Positions 29,122 to 38,512 of a stretch of DNA of 64,000 bases are shown here, piece by piece; the stretch's first letter is position 1; every line of letters starts with the position of its first letter. This DNA is from Paenibacillus gorillae (GTDB lineage Bacteria > Bacillota > Bacilli > Paenibacillales > Paenibacillaceae), in NCBI RefSeq assembly GCF_000513275.1, contig NZ_CBVJ010000020.1:29735-93734 (forward strand), in the 5' to 3' direction. Made by a program: the position numbers and the translations under genes. The notes below the pieces were generated by a model. That model made no database searches and was not told where the DNA came from. It saw only the letters and a program-made list of their open reading frames with translations.

Positions 29122-30331
29122 AGATTATTTGTCCCAGGAAGAAATAGATGCGTTGTTGAAGCAGTCATCCGGCGAGTCGGAGACGGAGCAGCCTGTCGCT
29201 GAAAATGCGGTGCTGTCAGACTTTCTGACCTCGATTGAACAGGATGCGCTTGGCGAGATCGGCAATATTACGTTTGGCAGTGCGGCAACAGCTCTATCTA
29301 CGCTGCTTGGTAAAAAAGTCGACATTACGACGCCGGAAGTTACTTTTATCCGGAGAGACCAGTTGTCTGACGAGTTTCCGAAGCCGCATGTTGCCGTTAG
29401 CGTGCAATATGTAGACGGGTTTGAAGGCATCAATTCGCTCGTCATTAAGACGAAGGATGCTCAAGTCATAGCGGACCTCATGCTGGGCGGAGAAGGCGAA
29501 GTTACGGCTCAGGAATTGAATGAAATACATATTAGCGCAGTGCAGGAAGCGATGAACCAAATGATGGGCTCTTCGGCTACATCGATGTCTACCATTTTCA
29601 ACCGCTTCGTCAACATTTCGCCTCCAGGCATTGACATTCTCGATGTCGACAGCGGGGATGGCATGGGCCAATTGCCGCCGGTTGATATCTTCATAAAAAT
29701 TTCGTTCAGGCTGATGATTGGTGATCTCATTGATTCGACGATTATGCAATTGCTGCCTGTATCCTTCGCGAAGCAAATGGTGTCAACGTTAATGGGCGGA
29801 GGAGCAGAGGAGCCAGCAAGTGCACCAGCACCGGCCGCAGCGCCGCCGTCGCCGCAACAGCCAGTTGCACAACAGCAAGCCCCAGCAGCTCATACACAAG
29901 GGCATATGCAAGCGGCAGCAGCTTCTCAAATGCAACAGCCGCCTTCGTACTACGAAATGCCGGCTCAGCCGCAAGGTCCGCAAACGTATGGAGATCCGAT
30001 GAATCGGGGCGTAAATGTACAACCCGTACAATTCGCCAATTTTAACCAGCAGCCATACGTAAATACAGATGAAACAAACCTTAATTTATTGCTCGACATA
30101 CCGCTAAAGGTTACCGTAGAATTAGGAAGGACCCAGAAGCAAATTAAGGATATATTGGAATTGTCCCAAGGATCGATTATCGAGCTGGACAAGCTGGCCG
30201 GTGAACCTGTCGACATTCTCGTGAACAATAAGCTGATTGCTAAAGGCGAGGTTGTCGTTATCGATGAAAACTTTGGCGTACGCGTAACCGATATTGTAAG
30301 CCAATGGGACCGAATTCAAAAATTACAATAA
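29111..30331 (+). CDS. fliY: Flagellar motor switch phosphatase FliY
   Basis: FliY, 406 aa, is the Gram-positive C-ring protein that also dephosphorylates CheY-P. It has its own N-terminal CheY-P motif LSQEEIDALLKQ. The CheC-type centre has two catalytic signatures, EQDALGEIGNITFGSAA and VQEAMNQMMGSSA, each with the Glu and Asn. A Pro/Gln/Ala-rich linker (about residues 230-320) leads to the C-terminal SpoA domain LLDIPLKVTVELGRTQ. It overlaps fliM. Confidence 0.95.
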   Translation: MTSKDYLSQEEIDALLKQSSGESETEQPVAENAVLSDFLTSIEQDALGEIGNITFGSAATALSTLLGKKVDITTPEVTFIRRDQLSDEFPKPHVAVSVQYVDGFEGINSLVIKTKDAQVIADLMLGGEGEVTAQELNEIHISAVQEAMNQMMGSSATSMSTIFNRFVNISPPGIDILDVDSGDGMGQLPPVDIFIKISFRLMIGDLIDSTIMQLLPVSFAKQMVSTLMGGGAEEPASAPAPAAAPPSPQQPVAQQQAPAAHTQGHMQAAAASQMQQPPSYYEMPAQPQGPQTYGDPMNRGVNVQPVQFANFNQQPYVNTDETNLNLLLDIPLKVTVELGRTQKQIKDILELSQGSIIELDKLAGEPVDILVNNKLIAKGEVVVIDENFGVRVTDIVSQWDRIQKLQ

Positions 30332-30352
30332 CACCCTAGGAGGAAAAAAAAG

Positions 30353-30715
30353 ATGGCAAACCGCATTCTAATCGTAGACGACGCAGCTTTTATGCGCATG
30401 ATGATCCGAGACATTTTATCCAAGAACGGCTACGAAGTCGTCGGAGAAGCGCAAGATGGCGCGCAGGCGGTGGAGAAATTCAAGGAACTGAAGCCAGACT
30501 TGATTACGATGGACATTACGATGCCGGAAATGGACGGTATCTCTGCATTGAAGGAAATTAAAAAGCTGGATGCTAATGCGAAGGTTATTATGTGTTCGGC
30601 AATGGGGCAGCAAGCGATGGTTATTGACGCCATTCAAGCGGGTGCGAAAGATTTCATCGTGAAACCTTTCCAAGCAGACCGCGTTATCGAAGCGATTAAG
30701 AAAACGCTCGGCTAA
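30353..30715 (+). CDS. cheY: Chemotaxis response regulator CheY
   Basis: CheY, 120 aa, is a single receiver domain phosphorylated by CheA and binds FliM/FliY. The acidic pair is in ILIVDDAAFMRMMI, the phosphoacceptor in LITMDITMPEMDG, and Lys in DFIVKPF. AGGAGG precedes the ATG. It is placed within the C-ring genes, as in B. subtilis. Confidence 0.96.
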   Translation: MANRILIVDDAAFMRMMIRDILSKNGYEVVGEAQDGAQAVEKFKELKPDLITMDITMPEMDGISALKEIKKLDANAKVIMCSAMGQQAMVIDAIQAGAKDFIVKPFQADRVIEAIKKTLG

Positions 30716-30727
30716 CGGTTTACCGGT

Positions 30728-31366
30728 ATGCTAATTAGGGGAATAAGCGCAAAATTATCCATGCTCTCGGCAGCAGGCATCGCGGTTTGGCCTGCATACG
30801 CAGCGGCAAGCGAATTGAATGGGGACAGCGGGAAACCGGCTTTCTCCGATTCAGGCAATTTGACCGGCAGCATGATTTGGGTCGTTATATCTTTATTTCT
30901 AGTTATCGGCTTAATAGTCGTTGTTATGAAGTTTTTGTCCCAGAAGAGCCGGGTGTGGGGCACGAATCGTTCGCTTCGTTCGCTCGGAGGCGTTGCACTG
31001 GGACAAAACAACTCCCTTCAGGTCGTTGAGCTTGCAGGCCGGCTTTACATCGTCGGAGTTGGCGAGAACGTTACGCTGCTAGACAAAGTAGAGTCTGGTG
31101 AACAGGCGCAGCAAATTATCGCCGCGCTTGAGCGTCAATCTTCCGGCAGTTGGTCCGGCGGTTCGGTGTCGGAGGTTCTCAGCCGATTCCGCAAGCGCGG
31201 TACGGAAGCAGAGTCCCCGGAAGGACAATGGAATACCGACTCTACGTCTTTCCAGGCGATGCTGAACGACAAACTGAATCGTCAAGCGGACCGTAAACAG
31301 CAGTTGGAGTCGTTGCTTAAAGACGATAAACCTAATGAACGGTTGATGGATGACAATGAAAAATAA
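30728..31366 (+). CDS. fliO: Flagellar biosynthetic protein FliO (FliZ)
   Basis: FliO, 212 aa, helps assemble the FliPQR export gate. After a short N-terminal extracytoplasmic segment it has one membrane helix (MIWVVISLFLVIGLIVVVMK, about residues 50-69), then the conserved RSLRSLGGVALGQNNSLQVV and VGENVTLLDKVESG. The C-terminal half is charged and variable. It overlaps fliP by 17 bases. It is often named FliZ in Bacillus. Confidence 0.88.
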   Translation: MLIRGISAKLSMLSAAGIAVWPAYAAASELNGDSGKPAFSDSGNLTGSMIWVVISLFLVIGLIVVVMKFLSQKSRVWGTNRSLRSLGGVALGQNNSLQVVELAGRLYIVGVGENVTLLDKVESGEQAQQIIAALERQSSGSWSGGSVSEVLSRFRKRGTEAESPEGQWNTDSTSFQAMLNDKLNRQADRKQQLESLLKDDKPNERLMDDNEK

Positions 31367-32108
31367 ATGGTGGATATCGATCGTCGCCGTACAGCTTGCC
31401 GCGATGCTGCTTCAACCGCATGCATTCGCGGAGCCGCTGCCCAATGTCGAGATCAATTTTGGCAACGGAGGAGAACAACCGGGAACGAGCGCATTATCGA
31501 TATTGCTTCTAATAACAGTATTGAGTGTAGCCCCGGCTATTCTCGTTCTGATGACCAGCTTTACGAGAATCGTAATTGTCCTCGGCTTTGTCCGGACTTC
31601 GCTCGGCACGCAGCAAATGCCGCCGAACCAAGTGTTGATCGGCCTGGCGATGTTTCTTACCTTCTTTATTATGGCGCCAACTCTATCGCAAGTGAATGAA
31701 GTAGCCCTTCAGCCCTATCTCAAGGGTGAAGTGTCGCAGACACAAGCACTGGAGGCGGCCGCAGTTCCGATGAAGAAGTTTATGTTCTCCCATACGCGAG
31801 AGAAAGATCTGCTGCTATTCATGAATTACACCAAGGCGGAGAAGCCGGAATCATTCGAGGATATTCCGATAACGGTACTCGTTCCCGCGTATGCGATCAG
31901 CGAGCTGAAAACCGCTTTTCAAATGGGGTTTATGATCTTTATTCCATTCCTTGTCATCGACATGATCGTTGCCAGCACATTAATGGCGATGGGGATGATG
32001 ATGCTGCCGCCAGTCATGATTTCACTTCCGTTCAAGCTGCTCTTATTCGTGCTTGTGGATGGGTGGTACTTAATCGTCAAATCGCTGCTGCTCAGCTTCA
32101 ATCCATGA
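31350..32108 (+). CDS. fliP: Flagellar export gate protein FliP
   Basis: FliP, 252 aa, is the main channel-forming subunit of the type III export gate. A cleavable signal peptide (to about HAFAEP, residue 29) is followed by ILLLITVLSVAPAILVLMTS, FTRIVIVLGFVRTSLGTQQ and a conserved QVLIGLAMFLTFFIM stretch, then C-terminal helices. ATG at 31350 or 31356 are both possible. It overlaps fliO, consistent with coupled translation. Confidence 0.95.
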   Translation: MTMKNKWWISIVAVQLAAMLLQPHAFAEPLPNVEINFGNGGEQPGTSALSILLLITVLSVAPAILVLMTSFTRIVIVLGFVRTSLGTQQMPPNQVLIGLAMFLTFFIMAPTLSQVNEVALQPYLKGEVSQTQALEAAAVPMKKFMFSHTREKDLLLFMNYTKAEKPESFEDIPITVLVPAYAISELKTAFQMGFMIFIPFLVIDMIVASTLMAMGMMMLPPVMISLPFKLLLFVLVDGWYLIVKSLLLSFNP

Positions 32109-32129
32109 CGAAGACGGGAGGAACATGCC

Positions 32130-32398
32130 ATGAGTGCTGATTTCATTATCGGTTTGGCGGGACAAGCCCTTTATACGATTTTGAAAGCCAGCGCACCAAT
32201 GCTTGTGATTGCACTAGTCGTCGGATTGATCGTCAGTGTCTTTCAAGCGACTACGCAAATTCAGGAGCAGACGTTAGCCTTTGTGCCCAAAATCGTAGCG
32301 GTTTTTTATCCATTATTGTATTTGGTCCCTGGATCTTAAATACGATCGTCGATTTCACTTACAATCTGCTGAATAATTTATATAAATACATCGGATAG
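32130..32398 (+). CDS. fliQ: Flagellar export gate protein FliQ, one-base shift near the C-terminus
   Basis: The first 59 codons encode typical FliQ ending AFVPKIVAVF. The frame then runs into a stop at 32337. Adding one T to the T6 run at 32302-32307 restores LSIIVFGPWILNTIVDF and the tail NLYKYIG, giving 89 aa, exactly the length of Bacillus FliQ. The downstream frame ends at 32396-32398, 16 bases before fliR. FliQ forms part of the export gate with FliP and FliR. Whether this is a base-calling error, a mutation or slippage is open. Confidence 0.88.
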
Positions 32399-32414
32399 GC
32401 TGTGAATCGAAGAG

Positions 32415-33207
32415 ATGGATCTGTTCGTGCAAAGCTTTCCTATTTTTTTGTTAATCTTTTGTCGAATTACGGCTTTTTTCGTCGTCGCACCGCTGGTTTT
32501 CCATGAAAGGTGTGCCGAGTGCTTTTAAGATTGGTCTAGGCTTCTTTATTTCTTTTATCGTCTTTCTGACATATGGGATGAAGCAGACTGTCGTACCAGA
32601 TGCGCAATATATTTTATTTATTTTCAGAGAGGTATTGGTAGGACTTCTCATAGGATACATAGTTTATCTGTTCTTTACCGTTGTACAGACGGCAGGTGCG
32701 CTCATGGATCTTCAGATTGGTTTTGCGATGGCAAACGTCGTCGATCCCATGACAGGAACATCCGCGCCGCTGCTCGGCAATTTCAAGTATATGCTGCTCA
32801 TTATGATTTTTCTGATAATGAACGGCCATCATTACCTGCTAACGGCATTGATGGACAGCTATCAATGGATACCGCTGGACAACGAGCTGTTTGGCAGGCT
32901 ATATGAAGGCAGCATTACGGAATTTCTAACTAAGGCGGTAGGGCATACATTCATGCTTGCGCTTCAAATTGCTGCCCCGCTTACCGTATCTATGTTCTTG
33001 ACGGATGCTGGTCTTGGCTTTCTAGCGAAGACAGCACCGCAATATAACGTATTTGTTATCGGGATACCGCTCAAAATTATTATTGGTTTGTTTGTTTTGA
33101 TCCTGCTCATGCCTGGGATGGCGGTTTTATTCGATAAGCTGTTCGCAATTCTATTCGACAACCTGGAGCAGTTGTTTGGCATCGTACAGCAAGCCGAAGG
33201 CCAATAA
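32415..33207 (+). CDS. fliR: Flagellar export gate protein FliR, one-base shift near the N-terminus
   Basis: An ATG at 32415 opens MDLFVQSFPIFLLIFCRI and ITAFFVVAPL, the FliR N-terminus. It then leaves frame near the T4/C2 run at 32497-32502. The frame from 32503 carries the rest (MKGVPSAFKIGLGFF to the C-terminus). Removing one T joins them as APLVSMKGVP, giving about 263 aa, a normal FliR length. A start at 32503 alone would lose the first membrane helix. FliR plugs and completes the FliPQ export gate. Confidence 0.86.
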
Positions 33208-33220
33208 GGAGGCTGCAGCC

Positions 33221-34330
33221 GTGCGAACGTACCGCTTGAAGCTCGACTTGCAGCTATTCAGCCAAGAAAAGACGGAAAAGGCGACGCCGAAAAAGACGCA
33301 GGACGCAAGAAAGAAGGGGCAGGTATCCAAATCGGCTGAGCTGCCCAGCTCTTTCATTCTGTTGTTCGTGTTCGCGGGATTCGCCATGATTGGCGGTTAT
33401 TTCAAAGAGCGTATCATGGTTATGTTCGAGCATTTATTCAATGACCAGCTGACAATGGAGTTGTCAGAAGGAAATGTTCGTATTCTGTTCAAGGAACTGA
33501 CGCTCGACTTGATTTTGATTCTGGCTCCTATTTTTGCGATAGCCGTTATCGTCGCAATAGTCGGAAATGTATTGCAGTTTGGCTTTCTATTGACGGGTGA
33601 CCCGCTGAAGCCAAAGTTCAGCAAGCTGAATCCTTATAACGGGTTTAAACAAATTTTTTCTGCAAGATCATTGGTTGAGTTTGCGAAGAGCATTACGAAA
33701 TTGCTCATTATCGGACTTCTCGTCTATCAGACGATTGCGGGGCAATGGAATCGTATTCTATTACTGCCGCATTTATCGATTGAACAAATTTTTAATTTTG
33801 CAGCCGGACTGACGGTTAATCTCGGTATTAAGATTGGCGCCGTTCTAGTTGTAGTGGCTTTGCTCGATTATATGTATCAGCGATACGAGCACGCCAAAAA
33901 CTTGCGGATGTCCAAGCAAGACATTAAAGACGAACACAAAAAAGTAGAGGGCGATCCCTTAATTAAAGGCAAAATTCGCGAGAGGCAGCGCCGGATGGCG
34001 ATGCAGCGGATGATGCAGGAGGTTCCGAAGGCGGATGTCGTCATTACGAACCCGACGCACTTTGCCATTGCTCTGCAGTACGACGCTACTAAGATGGAAG
34101 CGCCGCTCATTATCGCCAAAGGGATGGACCATATCGCGCTTAAAATCCGAGAGGTTGCGAAGGAGCATGGCGTCATAACGATGGAAAATAAGCCGCTGGC
34201 CAGAGCGCTGTACGAACGGGCAGACATCGGAGATTCCATACCTGCGGACCTGTTCCAGGCTGTGGCGGAAGTGCTTGCGCACGTATATAAGTTGAAAGGC
34301 CGAGTAAATCATCAAAACCGAAAGGGATGA
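33221..34330 (+). CDS. flhB: Flagellar export gate protein FlhB
   Basis: FlhB, 369 aa, sets export substrate specificity. The N-terminal EKTEKATPKKTQDARKKGQV motif, four membrane helices and the cytoplasmic autocleavage motif NPTH (in VVITNPTHFAIALQYD) are present. The GTG at 33221 has AAGGAGG 8 bases upstream; a start at 33176 would overlap fliR and precede the ribosome site. flhA follows. Confidence 0.95.
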   Translation: MRTYRLKLDLQLFSQEKTEKATPKKTQDARKKGQVSKSAELPSSFILLFVFAGFAMIGGYFKERIMVMFEHLFNDQLTMELSEGNVRILFKELTLDLILILAPIFAIAVIVAIVGNVLQFGFLLTGDPLKPKFSKLNPYNGFKQIFSARSLVEFAKSITKLLIIGLLVYQTIAGQWNRILLLPHLSIEQIFNFAAGLTVNLGIKIGAVLVVVALLDYMYQRYEHAKNLRMSKQDIKDEHKKVEGDPLIKGKIRERQRRMAMQRMMQEVPKADVVITNPTHFAIALQYDATKMEAPLIIAKGMDHIALKIREVAKEHGVITMENKPLARALYERADIGDSIPADLFQAVAEVLAHVYKLKGRVNHQNRKG

Positions 34331-34339
34331 GGCAGCATC

Positions 34340-36373
34340 ATGAAACTAAAAGATCTTGTTATTCTGGTCGGGATCATCGGCATCGTACTCATGATGGTAA
34401 TCCCAATCCCTACTCCCTTGCTGGACATATTGCTCATTCTGAATATATCCATCGCGCTCATGATTCTGCTCATCGCCATGAATACGAAGGAAGCGCTGGA
34501 CTTTTCCATATTTCCAGCCATCCTGCTCGTAACGACGTTATTCAGGCTAGCCCTGAACGTGTCGACGACCCGGAATATTTTGGCGCATGCCCATGCTGGT
34601 AAAGTCGTTGAGACTTTCGGCAGTTGGGTTGGAGGCGGGCAAGTCGCCATCGGATTTATCGTGTTCCTTATTCTCGTCGTTGTTCAGTTTATTGTCATTA
34701 CAAAAGGCTCGGAGCGGGTAGCGGAGGTTGCAGCCCGGTTTACGCTCGATGCGATGCCTGGTAAACAGATGAGTATCGACGCAGATTTGAATGCGGGACT
34801 TATCAATGAGCAGCAAGCGCGTGAGCGCCGTTCTAAAATCGAGCGCGAGGCAGACTTCTACGGCTCGATGGACGGCGCCAGCAAGTTCGTTAAAGGCGAT
34901 GCAATCGCTTCGATTATTATCCTCCTGATCAATTTGATCGGCGGCTTTGTAATCGGTATGGTCGTACATAAATATGATTTCATGGAATCATTGTCTACTT
35001 ATTCAATCCTGACCATCGGTGACGGTCTCGTTAGCCAAATACCGGCACTGCTTATTTCTACAGCAGCGGGCCTGATCGTAACAAGAGCAGCTTCCGACGG
35101 CAATTTGGCCGATGATGTTACAGCCCAGCTCTTCAAGTATCCGAAGCTGCTGTATGTCGTTGCAGGTACGATTGCCTTACTTGGTTTATTTACGCCGATC
35201 GGTCTTATTCGTACCCTGCCATTCTCGCTGCTTATGGCTTATGGAGGCTGGAAAATGCAGCAGTCCATATCGAAGAGGCAAGAGCAGGACGAGCTTCTCG
35301 TCGAAGAACAGCAAATCGAGGAAGTGCGCAGTCCGGAGAGCGTCATCAGTCTGCTGCAAGTGGATCCCATCGAATTCGAGTTTGGCTACGGCCTAATTCC
35401 GCTGGCAGATACGCAGCAAGGCGGCGATTTGCTGGACCGCATCATTATGATAAGAAGACAATGCGCATTGGAGCTTGGGCTTGTTGTACCAGTCATTCGA
35501 ATCCGGGACAACATTCAGCTTAAGCCAAATGAATATATCATTAAAATTAAAGGCAACACGGTCGCTCGAGGTGAATTGCTGCTCAATCATTATCTGGCGA
35601 TGAGCCCGGGCTTCGAGGACGACTCCGTAATCGGCATCGAAACGACAGAACCTGCATTTGGTTTGCCAGCCATCTGGATCGACGAACCGATGAAAGAGCG
35701 GGCAGAGCTCTCCGGCTACACGGTTGTAGATCCGCCATCGGTCGTTGCAACACATTTGACCGAAATTATTAAGCGCCATGCACATGAGCTGATCGGACGT
35801 CAGGAGACGAAAGCGCTTGTGGATAACGTGAGAGAAACATACCCTGCACTTATCGACGAATTGATTCCTTCTATTCTATCGATTGGCGAGCTGCAAAAAG
35901 TGCTGGCAAAGCTGCTACGAGAGAAAGTTTCAATTCGCGATCTCGTTACGATCTTCGAATCATTGGCCGATCAGGGCAATTATACGAAGGATCCCGATAT
36001 TCTGACCGAGTATGTGAGACAAGCGTTATCTCGTCAAATTACGCAGCAGTTTTCTTCCACCGGCGATACCCTGAAAGTCATTACTGTCGGGCCGGCGCTT
36101 GAGAAAAAAATTGCCGAATCGGTCCAACAATCCGATCAAGGCAGCTATATTGCATTAGATCCGATTGCTACGCAGCAAATTTACAGCAAACTGAATGAAC
36201 AGGTTACGAGACAAATTCAGTCCGGACAACAGCCGGTTGTGTTGACCTCTCCGACAATTCGCATGTATTTGCGTCAAATCGTGGAACGCACGATGCAGGA
36301 TGTGCCGGTTCTTTCCTACAGCGAGCTTGAACCGAATATTGAAGTTCAAAGCGTAGGGGTGGTGAACTTATGA
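34340..36373 (+). CDS. flhA: Flagellar export protein FlhA
   Basis: FlhA, 677 aa, is the export engine and docking platform. About eight N-terminal membrane helices contain the FHIPEP-family stretch ALDFSIFPAILLVTTLFRLA and AARFTLDAMPGKQMSIDADL. The large cytoplasmic C-terminal domain (about residues 330-677) binds chaperone-substrate complexes. Length is normal. It overlaps flhF by 4 bases (ATGA). Confidence 0.97.
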   Translation: MKLKDLVILVGIIGIVLMMVIPIPTPLLDILLILNISIALMILLIAMNTKEALDFSIFPAILLVTTLFRLALNVSTTRNILAHAHAGKVVETFGSWVGGGQVAIGFIVFLILVVVQFIVITKGSERVAEVAARFTLDAMPGKQMSIDADLNAGLINEQQARERRSKIEREADFYGSMDGASKFVKGDAIASIIILLINLIGGFVIGMVVHKYDFMESLSTYSILTIGDGLVSQIPALLISTAAGLIVTRAASDGNLADDVTAQLFKYPKLLYVVAGTIALLGLFTPIGLIRTLPFSLLMAYGGWKMQQSISKRQEQDELLVEEQQIEEVRSPESVISLLQVDPIEFEFGYGLIPLADTQQGGDLLDRIIMIRRQCALELGLVVPVIRIRDNIQLKPNEYIIKIKGNTVARGELLLNHYLAMSPGFEDDSVIGIETTEPAFGLPAIWIDEPMKERAELSGYTVVDPPSVVATHLTEIIKRHAHELIGRQETKALVDNVRETYPALIDELIPSILSIGELQKVLAKLLREKVSIRDLVTIFESLADQGNYTKDPDILTEYVRQALSRQITQQFSSTGDTLKVITVGPALEKKIAESVQQSDQGSYIALDPIATQQIYSKLNEQVTRQIQSGQQPVVLTSPTIRMYLRQIVERTMQDVPVLSYSELEPNIEVQSVGVVNL

Positions 36374-37620
36374 GAGTGAAACGGTATGTCGTCAATGATC
36401 TGCCAGAAGCGCTGCCGATGATTCGGAGTGAGCTTGGCAAAGACGCCGTCATTCTAAATACGAAGGAAGTACGCATTGGCGGATTTATGGGGATGTTCCG
36501 CAAAAAGCGGATGGAGGTTATCGCGGCGATTGAGAGCAATGCGCCGCCTCCGAAGCCGCAATCGCCAGGCAAGCAAGCAGCCGATTTCGAGGCTGTTATG
36601 ACAGCCATTAATGAAACGGTGCAGAAGCGTTCGGCAGCTGCCGCAGCATCAGCAAAGCCAGCATATAGCGAAAGTCAGGCTGCTGCTGCGGCAACCGCGG
36701 TGTTGGAGCCGCAGCAGCCTCCGTCTCAAGCTTTAAGCCGAATCAATGACGAGCTGCTGGATGAAATTCGCGTCATCAAGCAGTCACTTCTGCAGCTGTC
36801 GGTTCGTAAGCCAGGCCAGGACATGCCGGCAGCGCTTGAAGCTCTTTATGAACGTCTGGTTGATCAAGAGGTAGAGCCCGAGCTTATTAGACGATTGTTG
36901 GATGAAGTGGAGCAAAGGCTTTATGCCCAGCAGACTCCGTTGGCAGTGCAGAGCGTTTGGGAGGCTGCCGGGCGAATTATTACCGATTGGATGGCGCCCA
37001 TGTCTAGCGGCCAGATCAGCGAAGAGGCGAGAATCATCCATTTTGTCGGTCCGACAGGCGTCGGGAAAACGACGACAATTGCCAAGCTGGCAGCAGAGCA
37101 GACGATTAAGCGGGGACGGCAGGTCGGATTCATCACGTCCGATACGTATCGGATAGCGGCAGTCGATCAGCTGCGAACGTACGCTAACATTTTGAATGTG
37201 CCGATAGAAGTCGTTTTTTCGCCAATGGACCTGCCTAAAGCCTTCAAGGCGTTAGAGAATCAGGAATTAATCTATATGGATACTGCGGGGCGAAACTTCC
37301 GCAATGAACTGCATGTATCGGAAGTTAACAGTCTGCTCCAGACGAATGAAATCAGTGAAACGATACTCGTGCTCAGCTTGACTGGCAAGACGCGTGATAT
37401 GCTGACTGTCGCGGAGAACTTCTCCAAATACGGCGTCCGCAAAGCGCTATTCACTAAGCTGGATGAGACATCCGTATACGGAGCTATCTTTAATCTGGCG
37501 ATGAATTACGAGCTGACTCCAACTTACGTTGCCAAAGGCCAGACGGTGCCGGATGACATCGCACCGTTCAGCATCGAAGCCTATGTGAATGAATTGCTGG
37601 GGGAGCCAGCCAATGAATGA
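36370..37620 (+). CDS. flhF: SRP-like GTPase FlhF
   Basis: FlhF, 416 aa, is a signal-recognition-particle-type GTPase controlling flagellar placement. The N-terminal basic domain is followed by an Ala/Gln-rich linker. The NG domain has [40 protein letters not shown] and TKLDET. It is adjacent to its regulator flhG, which begins 8 bases before the flhF stop. Confidence 0.95.
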   Translation: MRVKRYVVNDLPEALPMIRSELGKDAVILNTKEVRIGGFMGMFRKKRMEVIAAIESNAPPPKPQSPGKQAADFEAVMTAINETVQKRSAAAAASAKPAYSESQAAAAATAVLEPQQPPSQALSRINDELLDEIRVIKQSLLQLSVRKPGQDMPAALEALYERLVDQEVEPELIRRLLDEVEQRLYAQQTPLAVQSVWEAAGRIITDWMAPMSSGQISEEARIIHFVGPTGVGKTTTIAKLAAEQTIKRGRQVGFITSDTYRIAAVDQLRTYANILNVPIEVVFSPMDLPKAFKALENQELIYMDTAGRNFRNELHVSEVNSLLQTNEISETILVLSLTGKTRDMLTVAENFSKYGVRKALFTKLDETSVYGAIFNLAMNYELTPTYVAKGQTVPDDIAPFSIEAYVNELLGEPANE

Positions 37621-38488
37621 CCAAGCGGAGGCGCTTCGCAACCTGGTGAAGCAGAAGAATGGGCTGGAGGCCACCCGGGGAACGCGAATTATCACCGTTA
37701 CAAGCGGTAAAGGCGGTGTCGGCAAATCCAACTTTAGTTTGAATTTTGCCATCGCTTTGCAGCGTATGGGGAAAAAAGTTCTCGTGTTCGATGCGGATAT
37801 CGGAATGGCGAACATCGATGTCTTAATGGGCGTCAGCTCTACCAGCCATCTCTATCATCTGTTCAAGCAAGATAAAACAATTTGGGATATTGTGCAAGAA
37901 GGGCCGGCAGGTCTTCATTTCATTGCAGGCGGTTCCGGCTTTAAAGATTTATTGGAGCTGTCGGAGCAAGAGATGAAATGGTTTGCCGGGCAAATTGAGA
38001 AGCTCCACGGCATGTATGATGTCATCCTCTTCGATACGGGAGCCGGCCTTTCCAAGGAAACGGTAACGTTTATCGAGGCGGCTCAGGAGACGATCGTCGT
38101 GACGACCCCCGAACCGACGTCCATCACGGATGCGTACGCGCTGATCAAAATGGTCAAAGCGAAGGGGATAGACGCGAGCTTTAAACTGATCGTAAACCGT
38201 GCTGGAGACAAGAAAGAAGGCAGACAAACCGCCGAGAAGATCACCATGGCGGCTGAACGCTTCTTGCAAGTGGATTTGCAGTCGCTTGGTATGATCGCGG
38301 ATGATCCAAACGTCTCGAAGGCGGTGAAACGTCAGGTTCCATTTACAATCGCTTTTCCTGGCACAGACGCTTCTAGAGGAGTAGAGGAAATTGCCAAGCG
38401 GTTTACAGAGTCAAAGCAAGCGATAACTGGAACTTCGCAGGATGGCGTCAAGGGATTTTTACATAAAATGTTCAGGCTATCACGATAG
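37613..38488 (+). CDS. flhG: MinD-like ATPase FlhG (YlxH)
   Basis: FlhG, 291 aa, is a ParA/MinD ATPase that restrains FlhF and helps set flagellar number and C-ring assembly. Deviant Walker A SGKGGVGKSNFSLNFA is at about residues 31-46, with DADIGMANIDVLMG following, and the C-terminal half fits MinD. ATG 37613 has GGGGGAG about 8 bases upstream; an upstream start at 37589 is not needed. Confidence 0.94.
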   Translation: MNDQAEALRNLVKQKNGLEATRGTRIITVTSGKGGVGKSNFSLNFAIALQRMGKKVLVFDADIGMANIDVLMGVSSTSHLYHLFKQDKTIWDIVQEGPAGLHFIAGGSGFKDLLELSEQEMKWFAGQIEKLHGMYDVILFDTGAGLSKETVTFIEAAQETIVVTTPEPTSITDAYALIKMVKAKGIDASFKLIVNRAGDKKEGRQTAEKITMAAERFLQVDLQSLGMIADDPNVSKAVKRQVPFTIAFPGTDASRGVEEIAKRFTESKQAITGTSQDGVKGFLHKMFRLSR

Positions 38489-38512
38489 TCCTTTGAAATG
38501 AGGAGGAAGAAG

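Noticed and set aside
32302..32307. Programmed -1 ribosomal frameshift in fliQ like a viral slippery site
   Set aside because: The zero-frame codons are GUU UUU UAU, which do not form the tandem X XXY YYZ heptamer, and no clear downstream pseudoknot was seen. Sequence error or simple mutation is more likely.
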